From assembly GCA_963930775.1 (NCBI GenBank), contig OZ005690.1:8292225-8356224 (forward strand): a stretch of DNA of 64,000 nt, given 5' to 3'. Positions 1-12,162 of the stretch are shown here, piece after piece. A model generated the notes under the pieces. It did no database searches, had not been told where the DNA came from, and saw only the letters and a program-made list of their open reading frames with translations. The position numbers and the translations under genes are program-made. Every line of letters begins with the position of its first letter. Position 1 is the first letter of the stretch. The DNA is from Cliona cf. orientalis (Eukaryota > Porifera > Demospongiae > Clionaida > Clionaidae).

Positions 1-217
1 TAAAGCTAGCTAGGCTTAGTTTTACAGCTGTTTAGCGCGTTATTTATCAATCTTACAAAGTTCAGTCCTCATAAACCAGCCATTTGAGCTGCGTTTTCAA
101 GGGCAGCTACACATGGGCGCATATTCGAGTAAACACTAGACCTTAACAGGAATTAGCTAGGATAAAAATTTAATAGTATGCAGATACATGTAACCTATTA
201 TAACCCCTACCCTACAG

Positions 218-2161
218 TTCAGACACCAGTGGATGTACATATACAATCATTAACGTTCTCCAAGGATATGAGTAATGAGCAACTAGCACTGTGGTTAAGA
301 AACCACCCCAGCTTGAGTGGGACAAACTATGAAGAAGATATCAGCAAATTAAGAGGTACATTGCCGGACGTCATGCTAATTATTAATAATTATGTGTGTA
401 ATAACAGTAGTATTGTTATGTTTAGATGCCAGGATTAATGGCCATGTATTTCTGAGCCTGAATAAAAACCGGCTAGAGTATTTCAATGTATCAATTGGAT
501 TCCAATTTGCCATCGTAAATATCATAGAAGACATGGTAAATTCATGGGAAAGTCTCTATTATAGCATTACTTCAGCTTGTTCCTGTTATGTAGCTACAGA
601 AAAGCAGTGAGCAACTTCCCAGCAGTGAGAGACTACCACTACAGCAACAGTCTCCAAGAAACAGTGTGGCTACCCCCAGAATTATACAGCATCAGCTGAG
701 CTCTTCTACTGCTGGACAACAAACAAAACTTGGTAGGTAGTCACATCATAAAATTATGCATATACCTTGGTACACATATACATCTTGATGCTGCATTGCA
801 CGTTTTATATACAACAGCACCTTTTTGGTATACACTTAATCTAATACAATGCATGAAAAAGAAATAATTTCAATTTGAAAACGCACATTTTACTGGTAAA
901 CGTTATCAATCGCTCCATATACAAACATTATGAAAATTCATAAAGAGCTAATTTCTAGCATTAAATTGGATCATACGTTGTATTCAATCAACTACAGTAG
1001 TTTAGGACTAAGGCGTGTGGCTTGCTTAATTTGTTGAGATTGTGAGCACAGACTCCTTAGTACTAGCTAAATTGACTGCAATCACTTTACTCCATGCATA
1101 ATAAGGAATTTGAAGAGCTCAAAATTTCGAAGTTGAGTTTGCCAGATAGTAAGATCTCCTTGAAATCCAAGCATTAAGACAATGCTATGGGTGATCTAAA
1201 TTCCGTTAGAGCGATAGTGCATAAGTGCTGTAGTTGAAGAGAAGTTTTATAAGAGTTCACGGCCAATGAGATCACTGTCTTCAGATGTTGCCGCCAATCC
1301 ACTATTGCTCCAACAGGTCAGATTTGAGCTCAATGTAATAGTCGTATAGAGAGTGTTTTTTTAAGCAAATTTAATACAGAAAGATCATTTAATTTAGACT
1401 TCTAGCAAGAAATCGGTGACATTTTCATGCTTGAGACTGTGATCGTGCAGCCATAATATAAAATGCATACCACCATGGTTAAAATGGATTGATTCCACAC
1501 ATGAGCACAAGCTCGCTAATAGTTGGTCATACGCACAACAAAGGGTGACTGTCCTTAACTGGATACCTAATTTCAATTTCAGAGCCTGTACCACATCCAC
1601 TAGGCCTATCAAGTGATCAGCCAAAGCTGAATGTACCTAGACAGCCATTGGAATTCTCAAAGGATATGAGTTACGAGCAACTAGCTGTGTGGTTAACTAA
1701 TCATCCACAGTTTGTGGGAGCAGGTTACCAACAAGATATCAGCAAATTGAAGGGTAACTAATGTTATAAGTAAAAATGTGAATGGCCCTATTATTACAGG
1801 TATTCACATTCAATATTAGATGCAAAAATTACTGGTCGTGCATTTTTGAGCCTCAATGAAAGCAGGTTGGAACGATCTGGAGTATCATTGGGATTCCAGT
1901 GTACTCTGATGGATGTCATTGAAAGCTTGGTATGTATTAATATAATAATATTCACTTTCATAGAAATGAGTGGCTATGTCAGAGTGTATGATCTATTATC
2001 TCGATATCTTTTTTGTGTACAGAAGAGTAGCGATCAGGGACAAGAAAGTGAGGGACTACCACCACAGCCGGATTCTACACCAAGTACTATAACTAACCTT
2101 ACAAGTAGGCAACTTTCAACCTCTGAGTCTGCTACTGGACAACAAAATCAGACAAACATAG
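218..2161 (+). repeat. Tandem duplication of a three-exon SAM module
   Basis: Exons 218-355/426-535/600-732 and 1583-1753/1820-1929/2023-2161 are homologous in order. The middle exon is 110 bases in both. Both modules begin and end in phase 1, and the third exon ends in related text (TAGQQTK versus ATGQQNQTN). This is a module-level exon duplication inside one gene. Earlier copies may lie upstream of the window. Confidence 0.7.
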
Positions 2162-3491
2162 GTAAGCTGTTTGTCACAATCATACACTTAGCGTAAGATC
2201 TCGATTACCAGCCGACCTGGATTATCGGCTGAATGCACATCAATTATCGATCAATATTTTACGGACATTTATGCGTTGATACGGAAAAATTTACAAAGGT
2301 GATGCGGAGCTCCGTTTATGCTCGAAGAATCGATCAGAGATTTTATACTCGTTTAAAGATATCAAGTAGGCTTAACTTACTTCTACAATGAAAATACAAG
2401 TGAGAGAAGGGTATAGAATGGTGTTGAACCAATTTGAATGGGCGTGATATGGCGTACTGAATGGTGGTAGATCATAAGGGCTGGAAGCTAGCTACATGGC
2501 CTAATCTGATATTAGACACTTTACTTACTTTTTTCCAGATCAGATGAAAGGAGACAGTACTCATATGAACCCCAGAAAGCATTGCCAAAGTTAATATTAG
2601 TATTTATATCATGCCATTATCAATCATAAAATGTATTGTATACAATGTAGTAATGATTGTATCTCAGTAATGCTGCATAAGAACGAACTGTTGTAGTTGG
2701 TAAAGGGTAATCACACCTGCTGGTTTCAGTACTGTTGACCAGAAGTGGCAATTTTGAACAGGTAAGTGTCGACAGACAAAAAGGCTCGATTTGGCCGATA
2801 ATGGCTGCATTCATGCGGTATGAGCGGCCGATAGCAAATGTCCATGGACAGTAATCGAGGCCCGACCATCGGGATTTGAAGGATTGTAGCGTCGTTTCTG
2901 ATTGTTGTGTTGTCTTCACCTGGATATCCCCTTGTAGAAGAGATGAAGATCTGTCTGTAGAACTTTGAAGCAAGGTCTGAAAGTGTTCCTAAGTCGACTT
3001 ATGAGCCGAACTGATAACTCGGCCGATTGTTGAGGTCTTACGCTACTGTAACACCTTATGCAAAATTAATGCTGCTGATGAATCAGATGTGTATACATGC
3101 ATGCATACATACACACCAATACACACAATGTCATGTACTGATCTGAATATTGCATTTTTACATAGATGAATTGCCGACATTAGACGAGTTGCTGATACTT
3201 AAGTACACCGATAAAGGAAAGAAACACAAACTTAGAACAATCAAAGAAGCTAGCCATAAATGGAAGGACATTGCCAATTTAATTTGCAGTGATGTTAACG
3301 TAACAATTACATTAGAAGAAAGATGCCGTGGTGATCCCAACGAGTGCCTCAAACGAACATTCATCGACTACTTCATTAACAAAAAACCACAGGGGTATAC
3401 TCAAGACTGGAATGGACTGATTGAATTATTGGATGATGTTGATCTTGAAACACTTGCTGAAAAAGTAAAATATGCACTTTTATGTGTGTAG
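218..3491 (+). CDS. SAM-SAM-Death domain adaptor protein, 5' end outside window
   Basis: Seven exons join in one frame: 218-355, 426-535, 600-732, 1583-1753, 1820-1929, 2023-2161 and 3166-3491, with stop TAG at 3489. The first three and second three exons each encode one SAM domain. The core begins SNEQLALWLRNHP in module 1 and SYEQLAVWLTNHP in module 2, and each continues with a 110-base exon (GHVFLSLN or GRAFLSLN, then VSIGFQ or VSLGFQ). A Ser/Thr/Gln-rich linker follows each SAM. The last exon is a Death domain of about 105 residues with the typical helix pattern, including DPNECLKRTFIDYF and DWNGLIELL. SAM and Death domains are homotypic interaction modules used in apoptotic and innate signalling scaffolds, so a cytoplasmic adaptor role is inferred. 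Nearly all splice phases are 1, so the SAM trio can be duplicated without breaking the frame. The first exon opens with an acceptor, so the gene starts upstream. Confidence 0.72.
2191..3043. mobile_element. Pogo-type non-autonomous element in the last intron of the SAM-Death gene
   Basis: The 853 bp element starts GCGTAAGATCTCGATTACC and ends with the reverse complement of the same terminal repeat (GAGGTCTTACGC). It is flanked by TA on both sides (2189-2190 and 3044-3045). Inside each end are repeats of ATTATCGGC/GCCGATAA. No long reading frame is present. It matches the copy at 7525-8352 along its length and shares termini with the transposase-bearing element at 40141-43847. Confidence 0.75.
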
Positions 3492-4200
3492 GCAATATAT
3501 TATAGATAGTAGTACCGTTAGCTGTTGCTTTCTAATTACTAGTATAAAAATAATTATTTATAGCTACATATCTAACAGAGCTTTAAACTAGTGAATACTT
3601 TTCCCCTTATTATGTAGGATATGTGCAAAAATTTACTGTTAATTATTCTGTACTCATTCATCATGGAAAGCTTTAAAAATAATTATCATTCATTTTACCA
3701 GATCAAAAACCTTGCCAAGATACATTTCCTGTTATAAGTAGAGCTCTCTCAAGCACAAAACCCTCAGTGTGTTTCATGGCAATTGCTACTACGTTTGCAC
3801 GGTAAAGGGCCAGGGGCAAGGATATATTTGTACAGTACTATAATTAGGGCTGGGGACAAGCCTAATGTTATACTTGCACAGCATGCAGTGTCATTCAAGG
3901 TTCAACAGCTCACATGTACAGTAATGACAACCCTGGAGTGTTGTATTGAGTGGATTATTATAACTTCACTCACAGTATACAGCCTCTGATTCTCGAGGAC
4001 ATTTTGCCAGCTTCTTCAAAACATCTTAATTAAAGATAATGATGCAAAACCTTGACACAAGGCTGAAGGCAGTAGCTAGCTATACTATTGCATGTCCATT
4101 ACTATCACTGCAACTTGCTTGTAAATGCATACATACATGTACAAGCCAGAGAATCAAAGGGTATATTATATTATAATACGTTCAAACTATGCAAAAAAAA
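3492..4200. repeat. Downstream flank of SAM-Death gene with dispersed repeats
   Basis: 3492-3790 is duplicated at 8649-8925, so the duplication that copied the Death exon extended past the stop codon. 3835-3990 (beginning near TTAGGGCTGGGGACAAG) is related to the sequence split between 11699-11720 and 17698-17850, and so works as an empty-site reference for the large insertion there. No coding region seen. Confidence 0.6.
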
Positions 4201-5290
4201 TTCGGCAAGCCCATTAAAGTTTGGGTATGGCCAAGTTCACCCAACCTGATGCTGTTCACATCAGAATCCCATGTGGGTGTACATGTGGCTTATATCTACA
4301 CTCACTCACACCCGCTAGTGCTCAGTATGTTAATATGTACTGTACAAAGCTATTAAGGTCATGAATACAGTACCGGCGGGAATTCTCAAACCATTGGTAC
4401 CCCATTTGTATGTGTGTACGTTGATATGTAGGTAGATGAGCAAGCAGTAAACAGTAGACAGGACTAAAATTTAATTATTGTAGACTTTACTATGAAGACT
4501 ATAGCTATACTGATGACGTTCAACAGATGCTAACAAAACATTCTTCAGCAACAGTCTCCACAGGAATGCACAGGTGTGCAGAACCCTCACCGCTACACGC
4601 ATGCATGACTCATGCACATATAGATCTATAGCATATCCTGATCTCAGTATGTAAGCCTGCTCAATATCAGGAGTACTGAACTAGATACATACTATACTCT
4701 GCACCTGAGGTACTCCAGTTTTCTTCAGAGTCAGTGCATGATATAGGCGTAGGGGGAAGGCACCTGCCTATGTCACTATATTATTAACTGAAAGTCTCTG
4801 TGACTATTTAAACTGAATTATGCACTTGAGAGCCACTGCCTGTTTACACTGTCACTGCATTGACAACTGACCAGCAAGGCACAGAATGGCAACCACAGCT
4901 GCACACTACTACACCAATGGGTAGGACTTAACGTAACCACTCTTCCTTGATGCCTGGTAATCCTCAGATGAGTACTTTCTCTCAGACAACCTTTACCATA
5001 CGGACAGACGGACGGACAAAAATCGCCAAACGATTACAGTAACTCTCCGCCTACGCCTTGCGGCTAGGGTTAATAATATTACTAGAGACGATGCTGTAAT
5101 ATCAATGGGGCGAGCCTCCATGAACCCCACACAAGTACAAATAATATTATTAGGTATACAGATCAGAATTAATTTTATAATTGACTCAAGGTGGAAACTA
5201 TGTTTTTATATAACGTATCTCTAGCTACTCATAGTTCAGCGATGATCATTTTGCTAGCAACAGTCACTTGTTCTTGATCTTTGTAGGGTC
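4201..5290. other. Non-coding stretch with dispersed repeats
   Basis: No supportable gene. 4190-4260 recurs inverted at 20726-20790. 4370-4560 recurs directly around 21673-21789 and 22934-23010, where a transposon interrupts it. 4995-5080 resembles the end of a repeat (runs of CGGACGGAC). Confidence 0.45.
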
Positions 5291-6284
5291 TTGAAATTGG
5301 AGTCTCACTATGGACCTTCTGCACTAAAAATGATTTGCTCTGCCCATAGATGCTCTGCCTGCCTAGAACAACGTATTTTTCTCTGTAGCCTTGCCGCAGC
5401 CCCTCTCTCTGCAGCTCTACTATTTCTGATATCTGTTCCTGCGTTTTCGTGGTCTTTCTTCCTTTTTAGCCGCTCCGAGCACTTGGCTCGTACGTCGAAT
5501 GCGCATGCGCGTAACGGAAGAAATATTACATATCGTTGAAATAGAAGACAGGTATATACGGAATGACGGACGGCAGATATATATACTATTATACAAACGG
5601 AAAATCTCGATTGACATCACTTGTGTGGGGCTCGCTTCGGCTCGCCCCAATTAAATTAATGTGGAGTACGCCGGTTACATGAGTGATCATGGCCTTTGTT
5701 TGTCGATAATAATAATATGTGTACACTATGTATCAGTAGTTACATGTTTGTAATAATTACATAATAATACTAAGTCAGCCTACCAAGTCTTACATGTCTG
5801 CTTTTGTTGTACAGTAGCATGAGGGCTTGGCTGCTGCTGTATCATGGTGGTATATGTCAACACTAGTAACTGTTGCTGTAGACTCACTATACTATCATGA
5901 GTCTGTAACAAAATATACACCAGGTTATTAGAATCTGTCATAGTATCATCAAAGAATCTTTGTTTTATTAATCATTATAATCGTTAGCGAACATACCAAG
6001 TGTCTGATAGTATCCATTAAAACTGAAATCCAACTGACACTCCTAGCTGTCTTAGCATACTTTCATTCAGATTTAGAAATACAAAGCCATTGATTCCAGC
6101 AGCTAATAAAAGTAAATAAACAATAATTATTATTTCTAGACTAAATATGTAGCTTTGAAATCTAAAAAGTTTGGCTGTGTCTACCGTACCGGCACCAATA
6201 CTGAAAATTTAGCTCTTCGAGTACCGGCAAAATAGCCCGCCAAAAAATTTAGAAAATTTTCGAAAGTGGAAGAGAAAAAAGTCC
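5291..6284. other. No gene recognised
   Basis: Short overlapping frames on both strands at 5291-5650 show no known domain and no splice-consistent extension. 6180-6250 holds a repeat with CTACCGTACCGGCACC that recurs at 7000-7050. Confidence 0.4.
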
Positions 6285-6375
6285 AAAGATTCGAAATTCG
6301 AACCCATGACCACCGCTCTACAAGCCCCAGCCCTAGTCTGCTCTGCCAATCCAGCTCACCGCTGCTGGATGCCGT
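6285..6375 (-). repeat. tRNA-derived (SINE-like) sequence
   Basis: Read on the minus strand it contains an A-box-like TGAGCTGGATTGGCAGAGC followed about 40 bases later by a B-box-like GGGTTCGAATT, the spacing of a pol III promoter in a tRNA gene. No cloverleaf with a clean acceptor stem and anticodon loop could be formed by eye, so a SINE head or tRNA pseudogene is more likely than a working tRNA. Confidence 0.45.
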
Positions 6376-7493
6376 TTTTTGCCACCTTTATACACCTTGT
6401 CACTATAATACTAACCCTTGTTCAACAACCATAGCCTAAATCCAAACCCCTTGTCACTAACTGATTACCAAAACCCTACCCCCGCTACTAGCCTCACTAG
6501 CCGTCTAGCGATCAGTATTAGTGGCTATAATATAGTAGCGATTACAGACCTCCAAATTTCACCAGTTTTTCCACAGAACCTCTCCCAGTGGGATATCAAT
6601 GTTAGAGTATCAGAAGGTAGTTCTCCACGAGCTCTGTCCAACGATGCTTGTAACGCGATCGTAGGCAAAACCGTTACGAAGTAACGCCCACCTAAACTTT
6701 CTCCATAGAAATTTAATACAAGCAAAAATAAAGCTAGCGGCGATTCCGCGGAACCTATTTGCAAGGTTAAGGCCTCGGCAGATAGCTTTTTCATTGAGCT
6801 ATCTACTGAAATTTGTTTTATGAGAGTACTCCCAACCCGAGCCGAGATATTCACGATCTACTGCAGGCACCATGCAGCCAAAGATGTCGACAAACTAGAA
6901 ATTTGGATACAAATACATCACAAAATTCAAAGGTAAACAATAAAATGAATGTAAGAACATCATTCGACAGTTTCACGATCATAAAGCTTATTCACTGTGT
7001 CTACCGTACCGGCACCGGTACCCAAGATTTAGTGCTTGGAGTACCGGCAACTATATTTAGCAATTACAGACCATCAAGGGTTTGGGTTTGGGTTTGGGTT
7101 TTTTTAAAGCAAATACAAAAGGTTATAAGATTATTACTAGCCAGAAATCAGTGATGTATTGAATTCCCATTTGCAACTGTAATCGTGTGGCTATAATACA
7201 AAATGCATACTATTACGTATCGTCGTGGTTAAATTTGAGTGATGTCACACTATATAAGCACAAGTTGGCTTGAAGTTGGGCGCACGCACAACAGAGGGTC
7301 ACTGGCCGCCATGGCCGCCCCACTTTCTACCTTCGAGTCCACATTTACTTTAATGATATACTGGCATTTCTTACGCCACTGTATTATGCAAGTGCTGCTG
7401 ATGAATCAGATGTGCATACATACTCATTTATGCACCAATACACACATGTACCGACCTGAATAATAATATTATTGTATTAATTTCGTACATAGA
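6376..7493. other. Non-coding; dispersed repeats and remnant of SAM-Death gene introns
   Basis: 6860-6990 recurs at 23030-23110 and 30765-30850. 7079-7098 is a short (TTTGGG)n run. 7140-7310 resembles 1400-1560, and 7385-7490 resembles 3065-3165. This is the intronic flank of the SAM-Death gene copied here with the SAM exons lost. Confidence 0.5.
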
Positions 7494-8648
7494 TGAATTG
7501 CCGACATTAGACGAGTTACTGATAGCTTAAGACCTCGATTATCGACCAATATTTTACAGACATTTCCATGTTTATACGGAAAAATTTACAAAGGTGATGC
7601 GGAGCACCGTTTATGCTCGAAGAGTGGATCAGAAGTTTTAGACTCATTTGAAGATACCAGGTAGGCTTAACTTACTTTTACAACGAAAATACAAGGGAGA
7701 GAAGGGTATAGAATGGTGTTGAACCAATTTGAATGGGCGTGATATGGCGTACTGAATGGTGGCAGATCGTAAGGGCTGGAAGCTAGCTAGATGGCCTAAT
7801 CAGACACTTTATTTACTTTTTTCCACATCAGAAGAAAGGAGACAGTACTCATATGAACCCCAGAAAGCAATCGCCGAAGTTAATATTAGCATTTATATCG
7901 TGCCATTATCAATCATAAAATGTATTGTATACAATGCAATAATGATTATTCATAGCTCGTTTTCATTCTATCTCAGTAATGCTGCATAAGAACGAGCTGT
8001 TGTAATTGGTAAAAGGTAATCACACCTGCTGGTTTCAGTACTGTTGACCAGAAGTGGCAATTTTGAACTGGTAAGTGTCGACAGACAAAAAGGCTCGATT
8101 TGGCCGATAATTGCTGCATTCATGCGGTATGAGCAGCCGATAACAAATGTCCATGGACGGTAATCGAGGCCCGACCATCGGGATTTGGAGGACTATAGCG
8201 TCGTCTCTGATTGTCGTGTTGTCTTCATCTGGATATCCTCTTGTAGGGGAGGTGAAGATCTGTCTGTAGAACTTTGAAGCAAGGACTGAAAGTGTTCCTA
8301 AGTCGACTTATGAGCCGAACTGATAACTCAGCCAATAGTCGAGGTCTTACGCTACTCAAGTACAGCGACAAAGGAAAGTGACAAAAACTTCGAATTATCA
8401 ACAAAGCAAGCCTTAAATGGAGGGATACTGCCAATTTAATTTGCGGTAATGTTAATGTAACAATCACGTTAGAAGATAAATGCCGTGGTGATCCCAACGA
8501 GTGCCTCAAACGAATGTTCGTTGACTACTTCATTAACAAGAAACCACAGTGGTATACTCAAGACTGGAATGGACTAATTGAATTATTGGACAATGTCAAT
8601 CTTGAAACACTTGCTGAAAAAGTAAAACATGTACTTTTATGTGTGTAG
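7494..8648 (+). pseudogene. Broken copy of the Death-domain exon
   Basis: 7494-7524 and 8353-8648 together match the last exon at 3166-3491. The copy is split by a TA-flanked element at 7525-8352 and carries an in-frame TGA shortly after the insertion, where the intact exon has a Lys codon (GKKHK in the intact copy). The rest of the Death domain is well preserved to the same stop codon. No SAM exons precede it, so this is a 3' partial duplication that decayed. Confidence 0.75.
7525..8352. mobile_element. Pogo-type non-autonomous element inserted in a Death exon
   Basis: The 828 bp element has TA duplicated at 7523-7524 and 8353-8354, and terminal repeats related to GCGTAAGACCTCGATTATCG. The intact exon at 3166-3491 shows the uninterrupted target, which fixes both borders to the base. 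It is very similar over its length to 2191-3043 and has no coding capacity. Confidence 0.8.
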
Positions 8649-9894
8649 GCACTAGTACGTAGTACCGTTAGCTGTTGCTTTCTAATTACTAGTATTTATA
8701 GCTACATATCTAACATAACTTTAACTAGTGAATACTTTTTCCCTTATTATGTAGGATGTGTGCAAAAATATGCTGTTATTATTCTGGACTCATTCATCAT
8801 GGAAAGCTTTAAAAATTATCGTTCATTTTACCAGTTAAAAAATCTTGCCGAGATACATTTCCTGTTATGACTAGAGCTCTCTTGAGCACAAAACTCTCAG
8901 CATGGCAATAGCTACTATGTTTGTATGGTAAAGGGCCGGGGGTGAGGTCATGTACAGTACTATAATAATATTAATAATCATAGAGTCTATAAGTAGGGAT
9001 GGCCCGGACACTCCATATACATATTACATTACAAATACCCAAATATCTCAAAACAGGTAACTTTATGAAATTTCTAAGTGTCAAAATCAGAATCTCCAGC
9101 AAATTACCTATCTATTGAGACCAAGATCATTCATCAAAACAATTGCACATGCCAGAACCAGACGTTCAAAAAATAGGCCATTTGTCAATCTTTCTTTCTT
9201 TTTCATTGTCAGGGCTAACTCAATACTGCCTTGATCGCTCATCTTCGTTTGAGTATAAATCCATCCCGTTTTGTAGCGCGCAGGTCCATGACACGCTAGT
9301 TTTGCGTTATCTCTACAGCTACGTAATGGTGGGTGTGTACGGCGCTTAACGAAAAGGGTGTGTCTAATGTACGCCATTTTGTTACAATAATGCGCATGCT
9401 CATAATGTGTTGCCATGGTGAAGTCATGTGACTGTAGTCAGCGGCGCGCGCCAACGCCGCTAGCTAGCCAGCTAGCGCCGCGCCTCGAACAAAGCTAGCT
9501 TAGCCTAGCCATAGGTAAGCGCCAGGCTGTGGTGGCTCTCCCACGCGAGCTAGGCCAGTGCGAGCGCGAGCGCGATAAAGCAAACTTAGCTAGCTAGAGG
9601 CTAGCACGTGCAGCGCTAGTACTGCGTTGGGATAGGCAGACTTGCGGCCTCAACGTACGGGCGCGGCACGACCCTCGGCACGGTCAGCATAACAGCCAGC
9701 TTAGTAGTGACAAAGATAGTCAATGATATCTATACTATAACTAGTACTAGAGTCTCATTGCTACTTGGTCGCCTGGAATAGCTTTATTGGCTAGGCGAGT
9801 TAACGAGAGGCGTGGCTACGCGAACTTCGGCACCTCCCATCTATACTTCTGTATATGTATACAGTTGCACTCATGCAATAAAAAAGGAACAGAA
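8649..9894. other. No gene recognised; GC-rich patch
   Basis: 8649-8925 is the duplicated downstream flank of the Death exon. 9430-9680 is rich in CpG and in GCTAGC repeats, unlike the AT-rich surroundings. It could be a promoter-like CpG cluster or old repeat ends. No exon could be supported. Confidence 0.4.
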
Positions 9895-10262
9895 ACAAGT
9901 ATAAAAACAATTGAATAAAATTGAAGTATGAAGTATGGATGGCAATGCAAAAAAGTACACAAACAAGATTTTTAGGGATAAGAGATAATCACAACCACTA
10001 TACATCCCTACGCTTGCTTTTCTACAGACCTATTGATGTTGACTTATCCAAGGCATGCTATACTTGGAGTGTTCTTGACTTACATGTGGGAGAAAATTAC
10101 TCTGTCAGTCTTTTATGATCCCCATGCTACTCAAAAAAGCAAGCGTAGGGATGTATAGTGGTTGTGATTATCTCTTATCCCTAAAAATCTTGTTTGTGTA
10201 CTTTTTTGCATTGCCATCCCTACTTCATACTTCAATTTTATTCAATTGTTTTTATACTTGTA
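9895..10262. mobile_element. Foldback element with arms of about 125 bases
   Basis: 9895-10020 and 10135-10262 are near-perfect inverted copies (AAGTATAAAAACAATTG at the outer ends, AGCGTAGGGATG at the inner ends) around a unique loop of about 115 bases. It would form a long hairpin and has no coding capacity. Confidence 0.7.
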
Positions 10263-10276
10263 TTATTATAATTTAA

Positions 10277-11694
10277 GGTACCATTTAATTGCGTGGGCGT
10301 GAGCGTCAGCAATGGCTAATTCAATTAGCGAATCGTGAAGGGGCGTGGCCGAAGAGGCCATACGAGTGCTTTTGGTCGAAGGTGGGCGTGTCCAGAATCG
10401 GCCAGGGATGATTATGCGCGTGTAATTAGCGACCAGAAGTGGCCCCTGAAGAAAAGGCCGGTAATTGCCCACATCAAAGCAAGATCAAAGCATTCTTGCT
10501 TAACTATTAACCGCAACGACTTAAATTAAACACTAAGTAGAAAAAAAAATAATATTTTAAATAATTAATTCAGGGGGGAACTGGGAGCACTTGGGGACAT
10601 AATTTTTGCACCGGCGCGCAGAATGGATCGAATGCAGAGATTTGACCTTTAGGAATTTTGATTCACACCTTAGAATTAAAGTTACAGCCCTTTGAAGTTT
10701 CCCCATATGTTTGTACAGGGAAGCCATGCGTTTGCAATGTTTCCGCCCACGCGCTACGTGAGGGGCGGGGCCACGCGCGCACATAAACGTGACGACCTTT
10801 ACTAACTTTGGACAAAATTGAAATTTAGGCTGCCTGCTTGCATTGTATGGTTCCACTATGCACCCAGCTCGATTATATGATGGTTTTTAGACAATTTTTT
10901 TTCTGCTTAGTGTTCAGGTCGCCTTGTAAAAAAAAAAAAAAAAAAAAAAAAAGCTAATTAGGCCTAATTAAGCATGTGGGCGTGTTCCTGGCACTGTGTG
11001 GAGTGTGTGCGTGTGCGTTAATGCAGGTTTTATTGCTTCCGATTGGGCGTGGCTTCACAGGCCAGTGCTTGGACATCGGGGCCGGGGACTTGGCTGCGGC
11101 GATAGGTGGGCGTGTCCCGGATGCGGTGGTGACCTTTGAACCCGTCCAGGAGGCTTTGGGGGCGTGGCAGGAGGTCAAAGGTGAGGCCATGTCTGTTAAT
11201 GAGGCACTGTACGGCGGTGCGATTGAGTGGCCTGTACGGCTGGACGGAAGCTGACGATGGTTTGAAGCGGATGTGGTTGCGATGACGTGTTGTTACTCCG
11301 CCCACACAGGAAATGAGGTGAGCTCTTGCGTGGGCGGTGTGGCAGAACGGCCTCCAAGTGTTTGTGTGTGTTTTGGCCTTGAGGAAGCTGTGTGTTTTAA
11401 TTGGGATTGATTGTGGGCTTCCGGTGGACATCCGGTGGTTAGTAGGCACTTGATTGAAAATGGTGGTCCTTGGGGAACAGGGTGGGGCTGTTTTGGGCGT
11501 GGCCTGGCCCCTCCCTTCCGGCTCAACTTCCGGTCCATGGAGGATATTAAATGAACACTTCCGGCTCTAGCAGCCACACCCCTGAGACCTGTGCAATTAA
11601 AAGGGCGTGGTTACACAACATGCACCTCACTAATGACTTTGATGTGGTTTAGGTGTCATATCCCCACCTCACGCCCACGCAATTTAATGGTACC
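10277..11694. mobile_element. TTAA-flanked element, copy A (complete)
   Basis: Terminal inverted repeats begin GGTACCATTTAATTGCGTGG on the left and mirror this on the right (ACGCAATTTAATGGTACC). TTAA lies directly outside both ends (10273-10276 and 11695-11698), the target choice of piggyBac-like and Kolobok-like elements. The interior is GC-rich with CACGCCC/GGGCGTG repeats and a run of 25 or more A at 10928-10952. Several overlapping open frames exist in both directions but none resembles a transposase. Copies B and C lie at 23311 and 31391 in the opposite orientation. Confidence 0.7.
10521..10927. mobile_element. Insertion nested in TTAA element copy A
   Basis: Comparison with copies B and C shows that these about 400 bases interrupt the element between GCAACGAC and the poly-A run. 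Near the ends are inverted motifs AACACTAAGTAGAAAAAAA and TTTTTTTCTGCTTAGTGTT. Exact borders are uncertain because of the AT-rich junctions. Confidence 0.6.
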
Positions 11695-12086
11695 TTAATA
11701 GGGCTGGGGACGAGCCTAATGGGCTTTTCCATTAATGAATGATACACCCCCACGGAAGAGTGAAATTGGCATATGACCCCCTAGATCTAATTATAGGCCG
11801 ATGAACCATCAAGAATTAATTAACTATAGTATTGAGACCATCAAGAAGTCATTAATGGTCTTCCGTCCCTTGCAAGTGGTATCCTTATCGTAAGGATTTT
11901 AGCTAACTGTTCACTGATGGGCTCAGAGTTCACCTAGGGAAAAAGTAATGGGAGGGTGTGGTTTGTGACCACATCAAAGTAATACAGGTATTAAAGGCAT
12001 CTGAGCTGGCCTGTAGCTATATTGGGCTAGCTATTTGATTTTGTAACCATTAGGCATTGGCGAATTATGCTGGCATAATTTTGAGC

Positions 12087-12162
12087 TATAGCCTCGTCCC
12101 CAAGCCTCCACCCAGCTTCAATGTTGCACGCAGAAATGGGTGGAGGCCTGGGGACGAGGCTA
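12087..12162. mobile_element. Short palindromic element, TAGCCTCG family
   Basis: The ends TATAGCCTCGTCCCC and GGGGACGAGGCTA are inverted. Flanking ATTTTGAGC and ATTTTGGGC form a 9 bp target duplication with one mismatch. Confidence 0.6.

Noticed and set aside
6285..6375. Functional tRNA gene
   Set aside because: A and B boxes are present but I could not pair an acceptor stem or define an anticodon, and the 3' side is degenerate.
7079..7098. TTTGGG repeat as an internal telomere
   Set aside because: Only about four units, and animal telomeres are usually TTAGGG. Simple low-complexity sequence is enough.
10954..11577. Several overlapping 80-140 codon frames on both strands, also in the two other TTAA elements
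   Set aside because: They overlap each other in all directions within GC-rich DNA, lack any known domain and lie inside a terminal-repeat element. Conservation between copies is expected from shared origin.
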